Shown here piece by piece: positions 34,590 through 39,531 of a DNA stretch of 39,531 nt; position 1 is the first letter of the stretch; each line of letters begins with the position of its first letter. The stretch comes from Propionivibrio sp. GTDB lineage: Bacteria > Pseudomonadota > Gammaproteobacteria > Burkholderiales > Rhodocyclaceae. Under the pieces are notes generated by a model that worked only from the letters and a program-made list of their open reading frames with translations, had not been told where the DNA came from and did no database searches. Where the stretch lies: the NCBI GenBank assembly GCA_029975435.1, contig JARKPC010000125.1:1-39531 (forward strand). The letters run 5' to 3'. A program made the position numbers and the translations under genes.

Positions 34590-35879
34590 ATGTCACCAGC
34601 AGTAACTACACTTGTTGTATTAGGAATTGTCGCTTTCTTTTTCATAACGGAACTGGTGCCCCTGGCTATTACCGCTCTGGCAGGGGCCATCACGCTCGGT
34701 CTGTTGGGAGTTATTCCCGTAAATACCGTTTTCTCCGGGTTGTCCAACTCGACGGTTGTCCTGTTCGCCGCCATGTTCGTCATCGGAGCTTCCATGTTCC
34801 ATACGGGCTTGGCTCAGAAAATGGGTCAGGCGGTCGTGCGGATTGCCGGTAGCAGCGAGAACGGTCTTCTGGCCGGTGTCATGATCGCCGCAGCGGCCTT
34901 GTCGTCGGTAACGTCAAACACCGGAACGACGGCGTGCCTGATCCCGGTTATTTTGGGTATCTGCCAGGCGGCCAAGATTCCGGCATCGCGGCAGATGATG
35001 CCGCTGGCGTTCGCCGCCGGTCTCGGCGGCATCATCACCCTGGTCGGAACGCCACCGAACATCATCGCAGCGGGCGCCCTCAAGGCAGCCGGGCTGCGTC
35101 CGTTCGGCTTCTTCGAGTTTGCCTGGATCGGTATCCCTCTGACCGTCGCCGGCCTCATCTACATGCTGACCATCGGCAAGCGCTTGCTCCCGAAAGAGCA
35201 GATTTCCGCGGAAGGCGTGAAGATCGACGAAGAAGCAGCGGCTGAGGCCAAGGCCGGCGTCAGCGATCCGAAAAAGCAGTGGATCACCGGGTTGGTGCTG
35301 GTTGCTGTTGTCGTGGTCATGGCGCTGGACCTCAAGCAGGTTCCGCTGGAAGTGGCTGCCGGCATCGGCGCGCTGGTTCTGGTCGTCTCCGGTTGCCTGT
35401 CGGAGAAGCAGGCCTACCGCGGTATCGACTGGGTCACGATCTTCCTGTTCGCCGGCATGATGCCCATCGCCACCGCCATGGACAAGAGCGGCGCGGGCAA
35501 AATGATTGCGGATTGGGTCGTCGGTCTTCTCGGCGGAAATCCCAGCCCGATGATGGTCACCTCCGCTTTGTTCCTGCTGTCCGCTGGTCTGACCCAGTTC
35601 ATGTCGAACACGGCCTGTACCGCGCTGCTGGCTCCGATCGGTATCTCGATTGCCCAAGGCTTGGGCGCCAGCCCGCATGCCGTGCTGATGGCCATCGCCG
35701 TCGCGGCCTCGTGCGCGTTCTCCACTCCGGTCGGCACGCCTCCCAACACTCTGGTGCTTGGCCCGGGCGGTTACAAGTTCAACGACTACGTCAAGGCCGG
35801 TACCGGATTGGTGGTCGTCTGCTTCATCGTGTCGATCATCATCATCCCGATGGTTTGGCCGTTCTTCCCGGCCAAGTAA
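34590..35879 (+). CDS. SLC13-family (DASS) anion permease
   Basis: The 429-residue membrane protein has two repeats, each with the Ser-Asn-Thr signature and a Thr-Pro-Pro-Asn loop: SNT at 109-111 in VTSNTGTTACLIP with GTPPN at 153-157, and SNT at 339-341 in FMSNTACTALLAP with GTPPN at 382-386. These form the substrate and sodium sites of DASS carriers for dicarboxylates, citrate or sulfate; family members such as ArsB-like exporters are more distant. The start at 34590 has GGAGG 8 bases upstream; the open frame further up is noncoding. Position beside a DctP-type binding protein and a DctSR-like two-component system suggests C4-dicarboxylate uptake. A terminator follows. Confidence 0.88.
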   Translation: MSPAVTTLVVLGIVAFFFITELVPLAITALAGAITLGLLGVIPVNTVFSGLSNSTVVLFAAMFVIGASMFHTGLAQKMGQAVVRIAGSSENGLLAGVMIAAAALSSVTSNTGTTACLIPVILGICQAAKIPASRQMMPLAFAAGLGGIITLVGTPPNIIAAGALKAAGLRPFGFFEFAWIGIPLTVAGLIYMLTIGKRLLPKEQISAEGVKIDEEAAAEAKAGVSDPKKQWITGLVLVAVVVVMALDLKQVPLEVAAGIGALVLVVSGCLSEKQAYRGIDWVTIFLFAGMMPIATAMDKSGAGKMIADWVVGLLGGNPSPMMVTSALFLLSAGLTQFMSNTACTALLAPIGISIAQGLGASPHAVLMAIAVAASCAFSTPVGTPPNTLVLGPGGYKFNDYVKAGTGLVVVCFIVSIIIIPMVWPFFPAK

Positions 35880-35942
35880 GAAATCCCGGATCAACACGAT
35901 TCAAAGGATTCACAAGGTAAAACAATCGTTGTTTGCTGAAAT

Positions 35943-35974
35943 GGAGGGGCATGCGGGACGCCCCTCCTTTTTTT
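35943..35974 (+). terminator. Rho-independent terminator of the SLC13 permease gene
   Basis: GGAGGGGC (35943-35950) pairs perfectly with GCCCCTCC (35960-35967) across a 9-base loop, followed by seven T. It lies 63 bases after the permease stop and separates it from the sensor kinase gene, which therefore needs its own promoter in 35975-36121. Confidence 0.93.
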
Positions 35975-36121
35975 CGTCCATCGGCTTTGTCGTCCCTGCC
36001 AGCCGTGTTGTCGTAAGCCTCGGCGCGGCCGGCGCGGTTGTGGATTGCGCTGGGCGACTTGCGTTGCCATGCGAGTGAGGCATACTTTCGCCCTTGACCA
36101 AGAATTGTCGTTGCGCCATCT

Positions 36122-38167
36122 GTGGTGCGCCAGCGGCTCTGTTATCCTCAACTGGACGACACGGTGTTCTCTTCGACTACGCTGAAAAACAGGCTCTCAG
36201 TCAAGCTTCCTCCGCTCAAGTGGTCGAACTGGTATCTGATCGCGCTCAAGATCGCGATGGGGGCGCTGCTGGTGCTGCTGATTGCGCTGTTCGCGGTTCT
36301 TTATGAGAGCGACGCCGAGGAGCGTCGCGCAACGCTGATTGCCGATGTGTTGTGGCTTGAGCAGACCTTCAATTTTCATCTCGAAGGGCATGCCGAACTC
36401 ATGCAGCAATTGGCTTCCGACTTGACCCATGAGAAGGACAAGAAAGAATTGTTCCGGGTGCGCAGCCAGTACCTGCTGAAGAACTTTCCCGACATACAAC
36501 AGGTCATCTGGTTCGACGCCTCGGGGAAAATCCAGGAGAAAGCACCCGCGATCATGCTGCCTCGCCTGGGCGGCGAAATGGCCGATGGCGACGCGCAGAA
36601 CCAGGCACTCGAGATGGCCAAGAGGCTTGGCAAGCTCACGTATTCCGACGCTTATTCCACCCCAACGGGATCCCAGTTCGAGATGTACACGCCGGTGCTC
36701 GTTGAAGGCGCCTATCGTGGATCGATCGTTGTCGTATATTCGGTTAGCGGAATTTTGAAAACTCTCGTGCCATGGTGGTTTGCCGAGAAATACCAGATCC
36801 GCATCATGGACAGCGACGGCAGTGAGTTGGCCAGAAAATCGAAGGTCACGAACGCCAATACGACGCTCAGCTACTCCATCCCGTTCGAGCCGCCGGGCTA
36901 TGGTTTGGTCCTCCGGGTCGATGCTTATCGCGGCGGCAGCAGCTTCGTCGAGATATTGCTGACGACCCTGGTCATCGGGCTCGCCTCGTCCGTGCTCTTG
37001 AGTCTGTGGGTTATGCGCGGGCATGTCCGCCGTCGTATCGCTGCCGAGCAGGCGCATCGTTCCGAGCACGCCTTTCGCAAGGCCATGGAGGAATCGCTCA
37101 CCGTCGGCATGCGGGCGAAGAACCTCGAAGGATTTATCACTTACGTTAATCCGGCGTTCTGCCAGATGGTCGGTTTCACCGAGGAGGAACTCATTGGGGT
37201 CGGACCTGTGATGCCCTACTGGGATCCGGAGTTGATGGAACAGAACGTGGCCATCACCGAGGCGGCGATTCAGGGGAGGGCGCCTCGGGAAGGCGCCGAG
37301 GTTCGTTTGATGCGCAAGGATGGGAGCCGTTTCGACGCCCTTGTTTATGAAGCGCCCCTGATCGATGCCGATGGTAATCATAGCGGATGGATGGCTTCGG
37401 TCGTCGATGTCACGGCGCGCAAACGTGCCGAGGATCTGGCGCGCCAGCAGCAGGAGAAACTGCAGGCCACGTCCCGCCTGGTAACCATGGGGGAAATGGC
37501 GTCAAGCCTGGCCCATGAGCTCAACCAACCGCTTGCTGCCATAACCAGCTATACCGCGGGATGCCTGAACAGGCTGGATTCCGGCGCCTTTAGCAGCGCT
37601 GAACTCAAGGAAGCGCTGGGCAAGCTCGCTGTTCAGGCGCAACGCGCCGGACGAATCATTCGGCGGGTCCACGATTTTGTTCGCAAAAGCGAGCCCAAGC
37701 TTGCGCCTTGCAATCTGGTGGAAATTATCGACGACAGCATCGGTCTGATGGAATCCACGTCCAAGCTCGTCAATGTTCGCATTACGCGGGAAATTGAGTT
37801 GTACCCCAGGGAACTGATGGGCGATCGGGTCATGCTTGAACAGGTACTGCTCAATCTCTTGCGCAATGCTGTCGAAGCCATGAGCGGCAGCGGTGTTGCG
37901 CAGGAACGCCGTGTTCTGACCGTCCGACTGGTTCAGCCGGACGAACAGCAAGTGCAGATTCATGTCGTGGATCGCGGCCCAGGCATACCGCGAGAGATTC
38001 GGGAGAACCTGTTCACGCCTTTCTTCACGACGAAAGCAAGTGGCATGGGGATGGGCCTTAACATCTGTCGCTCGATTATCGAATTCCATCGTGGCCGCCT
38101 CTGGTTTGAAGAAAATCCGGAAGGTGGTACTGTTTTCATTATTTCGCTTCCGGTAATTAAGCTATGA
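36122..38167 (+). CDS. Membrane sensor histidine kinase with PAS domain (DctS-like)
   Basis: The 681-residue kinase has a first membrane helix (about 38-60), a periplasmic sensing domain of about 210 residues, and a second membrane helix (about 275-297). A PAS domain follows (about 315-435, with GFITYVNPAFCQMVGFTEEEL), then the phosphoacceptor site SSLAHELNQPLAAITSY (His465). The ATP-binding domain has LLNLLRNAVEAM, VDRGPGIP and GMGMGLNICRSIIEFHRG. The HELNQPL form groups it with DctS, FixL and TtrS-type kinases. The periplasmic domain presumably binds a dicarboxylate or a loaded binding protein. The start is uncertain: GTG at 36122 gives the longest product, GTG at 36164 is an alternative, and neither has a clear Shine-Dalgarno. 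It overlaps the regulator gene by ATGA. Confidence 0.9.
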   Translation: MVRQRLCYPQLDDTVFSSTTLKNRLSVKLPPLKWSNWYLIALKIAMGALLVLLIALFAVLYESDAEERRATLIADVLWLEQTFNFHLEGHAELMQQLASDLTHEKDKKELFRVRSQYLLKNFPDIQQVIWFDASGKIQEKAPAIMLPRLGGEMADGDAQNQALEMAKRLGKLTYSDAYSTPTGSQFEMYTPVLVEGAYRGSIVVVYSVSGILKTLVPWWFAEKYQIRIMDSDGSELARKSKVTNANTTLSYSIPFEPPGYGLVLRVDAYRGGSSFVEILLTTLVIGLASSVLLSLWVMRGHVRRRIAAEQAHRSEHAFRKAMEESLTVGMRAKNLEGFITYVNPAFCQMVGFTEEELIGVGPVMPYWDPELMEQNVAITEAAIQGRAPREGAEVRLMRKDGSRFDALVYEAPLIDADGNHSGWMASVVDVTARKRAEDLARQQQEKLQATSRLVTMGEMASSLAHELNQPLAAITSYTAGCLNRLDSGAFSSAELKEALGKLAVQAQRAGRIIRRVHDFVRKSEPKLAPCNLVEIIDDSIGLMESTSKLVNVRITREIELYPRELMGDRVMLEQVLLNLLRNAVEAMSGSGVAQERRVLTVRLVQPDEQQVQIHVVDRGPGIPREIRENLFTPFFTTKASGMGMGLNICRSIIEFHRGRLWFEENPEGGTVFIISLPVIKL

Positions 38168-38778
38168 CCCAGTACGTGCATATCGTTGATGATGATGAAG
38201 CCATTCGCGACTCGTTGAGCTGGCTGTTGCAGTCAAGAAATATTTCCTGTCGCACATATGCTTCCGCCGAGTCGTTTCTCGAAGCATGGGATGCTTCGTT
38301 CGCGGGCTGCCTCCTGCTGGATATCCGCATGGGCGAAATGAGTGGCAACGAGTTGTTCGATCGTCTGGTCGAGCGTGGATGCAAATTGCCGGTGATATTC
38401 CTGACAGGTCACGGCGACGTCCCGCTGGCTGTATCTACGTTGAAAAATGGCGCTTTCGACTTTGTCGAAAAGCCATGCAACGACAATCAACTCGTCGACC
38501 GCGTCGTCGAAGCACTGAAGCTCGATGAGGTGCGGCGTCAGGCAGCCGCGTCGGCTGATTCGGTCAATAAGCGCTTGGGTACGCTCACTCCCCGCGAAAG
38601 ACAGGTCATGGACCGGATCCTGGCGGGCAAGCTGAACAAGGTGATTGCTGACGATCTGAAGGTATGCATGCGCACCGTGGAGGTTCACCGGGCCAGTCTC
38701 TTCGACAAGATGGGCGTGAAAACTGCCGTCGAATTGGCCAAGATCATCGCCGAGACTCCGGGAAAACCGACCGCCTGA
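38164..38778 (+). CDS. Response regulator, FixJ/DctR type (receiver plus LuxR helix-turn-helix)
   Basis: The 204-residue regulator has a receiver domain with acidic pocket VDDDEAIRDSL, phosphoacceptor Asp53 in LLLDIRMGEMSG, FLTGHGDVPLAV and the lysine in FDFVEKPCND. A LuxR-type output domain (about 140-200) follows, with LTPRERQVMDRILAGKLNKVIADDL and the recognition helix RTVEVHRASLFDKM. It overlaps the kinase stop by ATGA, so it is its partner. In Rhodobacter DctSR and related systems such pairs activate dicarboxylate transporter genes; here the likely targets are the SLC13 permease and dctP genes, which is inference. Confidence 0.95.
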   Translation: MTQYVHIVDDDEAIRDSLSWLLQSRNISCRTYASAESFLEAWDASFAGCLLLDIRMGEMSGNELFDRLVERGCKLPVIFLTGHGDVPLAVSTLKNGAFDFVEKPCNDNQLVDRVVEALKLDEVRRQAAASADSVNKRLGTLTPRERQVMDRILAGKLNKVIADDLKVCMRTVEVHRASLFDKMGVKTAVELAKIIAETPGKPTA

Positions 38779-38794
38779 ATTTCTTGTCCGGAAT

Positions 38795-38826
38795 AAAAAA
38801 ATCCCGCGCCAGTGTGGCACGGGATT
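38795..38826 (-). terminator. Rho-independent terminator on the minus strand
   Basis: Reading the minus strand, AATCCCG-T-GCCA pairs with TGGC-G-CGGGATT around a 3-base loop, an 11-bp stem with one mismatch, followed by a run of T (plus-strand A 38795-38801). On the plus strand the stem is followed by GAAAG, so it does not terminate the regulator gene. Confidence 0.8.
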
Positions 38827-38891
38827 GAAAGTCCCATCGTTGCGATGGGTCAGGGAGGGTCAAACGGTGTCAGCGGGGGTTGCTGAAGCAC
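38795..38891 (-). ncRNA. Candidate small RNA on the minus strand (about 97 bases)
   Basis: A minus-strand Rho-independent terminator (38795-38826) has no minus-strand gene upstream, because the gap is flanked on both sides by plus-strand genes. Reading leftward there is a possible promoter: CAGACA (38921-38926) and TAAGAT (38898-38903), 17 bases apart, predicting a start near 38891. The transcript would hold a C-rich single-stranded stretch (ACCCTCCCTGACCC, complementary to purine-rich ribosome-binding sites), a 7-bp hairpin (CCCATCG-CAA-CGATGGG, 38833-38849) and the terminator. No short open frame with a ribosome-binding site was seen. The boundaries are predicted, and the promoter match is weak. 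The function is unknown; an anti-Shine-Dalgarno regulator is a possible role. Confidence 0.45.
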
Positions 38892-39026
38892 AATTTAATC
38901 TTAGTCTTCTCAGACGGCGCTGTCTGTACGTGTTATCGACCATAGAGTAACAATGTGTGTTGCCTGTTTTTGAGGCAGGGGGACTTTCTTCTTTCCCGAG
39001 AAGGCCCTACGGTAGTTGTCCCTGCG

Positions 39027-39035
39027 TTATCCACA
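39027..39035 (+). other. Single perfect DnaA-box sequence
   Basis: TTATCCACA matches the DnaA box consensus exactly, 47 bases before the nuclease start. No second box, AT-rich unwinding element or origin-linked gene is nearby, so it is not an origin. It may be chance or a local DnaA-responsive site. Confidence 0.3.
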
Positions 39036-39081
39036 GCCTTGTCCATGGTTTCTGTGAATCGCCCAGCCATGGAGTTGTTTG

Positions 39082-39531
39082 ATGCCGCGTAACGGCGTTT
39101 TTTGCTTACTCGTCCTTCTTCTGACGTCCACGCGGGTTCTTGCCGAGACGCTGATCGGCCGCATCGTCGGCGTCGCCGACGGCGACACCCTTCCGTTACT
39201 GGATGCCGCACACATTCCCCAGAAGATCCGCCTGTCGGGGATCGATGCACCGGAAAAGCGGCAGGCGTTTGGCGAAAGGTCCAAGCCCCATCTCTCTGTC
39301 TTGGCCTGCAACCGGCAAGCGAAAGCCGATTGCCGGAAAATCGATCGCTACCGCCAGCAAATCTGCGTCGCCACGTCGGCGGCCGGAATGTCGGGCTGAA
39401 ACAGATCAAGGCCGGCATGGCTTGGTGGTTCCAGCAATACGCCAGGGAGCAGACAAAGCAGGAACGGATTGACTACGAACATGCCGAGTTTCTGGCAAAG
39501 CTTAACCGCTATGGCCTGTGGAACAGCAAGA
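39082..39531 (+). pseudogene. Staphylococcal-nuclease-like exported nuclease, frameshifted and cut by the window edge
   Basis: From ATG 39082 (GGAG 7 bases upstream) the product has a signal peptide (MPRNGVFCLLVLLLTSTRVLAE) and the thermonuclease core GRIVGVADGDTL, KIRLSGIDAPEKRQ with its catalytic Arg and Glu, and DCRKIDRYRQQICV. The frame then stops at 39397-39399. The next frame resumes the family sequence as HVGGRNVGLKQIKAGMAWW and continues through AEFLAKLNRYGLW to the window end. Adding one base in the short C run at 39371-39372 would restore a single protein. A real frameshift or a sequence error are both possible. The family are Ca-dependent exported nucleases that degrade DNA and RNA. 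Confidence 0.75.

Noticed and set aside
36197-37381. Minus-strand open frame opposite the sensor kinase
   Set aside because: Composition is that of a shadow (His/Arg-rich) and the kinase frame is unambiguous.
38812-38830. Terminator of the response regulator gene on the plus strand
   Set aside because: The stem is followed by GAAAG with no T run on the plus strand; only the minus strand has the T run.
39027-39035. Replication origin suggested by a DnaA box
   Set aside because: Only one perfect box, with no cluster, AT-rich region or dnaA/dnaN/gidA neighbours.
38933-39418. Minus-strand open frame covering the nuclease gene as a possible source of the 38795-38826 terminator
   Set aside because: The product is low-complexity Arg-rich with no family similarity, whereas the plus strand encodes a recognisable nuclease. 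A small RNA explains the terminator better.

Overview
The window looks like chromosomal DNA from a high-GC betaproteobacterium, most likely in or near the Rhodocyclales (Dechloromonas/Azonexus/Propionivibrio-like). This is inferred from gene content and order: purM divergent from hda, followed by a HAD phosphatase, pcnB, folK, a deoxynucleoside kinase and panBC; the mutL-miaA pair; a DMHA-type MutL; and -10 boxes of the form TAGAAT/TAAAAT. I saw no rRNA, tRNA, insertion sequence, prophage or CRISPR array.

Layout. 1-1792: the 3' end of an unrecognised gene with its terminator, a short remnant that may be an ABC-transporter ATPase tail, a metallophosphoesterase gene broken by an internal deletion, and a HAD-IB phosphatase. 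1805-3276: three tandem Hsp20 genes with a heat-shock-like promoter. 3338-11289: a tripartite RND efflux operon (adaptor, pump, outer-membrane channel) read leftward, divergent from an AcrR/TtgR-type repressor and a NYN-LOTUS protein. A 28-bp palindrome with the geometry of the E. coli AcrR operator lies on the pump promoter. 11307-13514: an exported beta-helix protein and an exported PilJ-type sensory-domain protein. 13624-15901: serC-serA, with a strong terminator after serA. 16165-25686: an exported DUF2314 protein, then panC, panB and a deoxynucleoside kinase, a soluble CZB chemotaxis receptor, folK, pcnB, a second HAD-IB phosphatase and hda on the minus strand; purM and a LysE-family exporter on the plus strand; and a small charged hypothetical protein. 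25879-30071: a second RND operon without an outer-membrane partner. 30317-33087: mutL-miaA. 33147-38778: a dicarboxylate-type locus with a TRAP solute-binding protein but no DctQ/DctM, an SLC13 permease, and a DctS/DctR-like two-component system. 38779-39531: a gap with a candidate minus-strand small RNA, then a frameshifted staphylococcal-nuclease-like gene running off the end.

How the parts work together. The central part is housekeeping: serine and pantothenate synthesis, folate, purines, RNA polyadenylation, replication-initiation control, mismatch repair and tRNA modification. Around it are accessory stress and export functions, namely the two RND systems, the small heat-shock proteins and the amino-acid exporter. 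The points I find most unusual are the TRAP binding protein beside an SLC13 permease and a sensor kinase, the terminator-defined small RNA candidate downstream of that locus, the repressor/NYN-LOTUS pair, and the exported beta-helix/PilJ pair. Three gene remnants (ABC tail, phosphoesterase, nuclease) show local decay or assembly errors.
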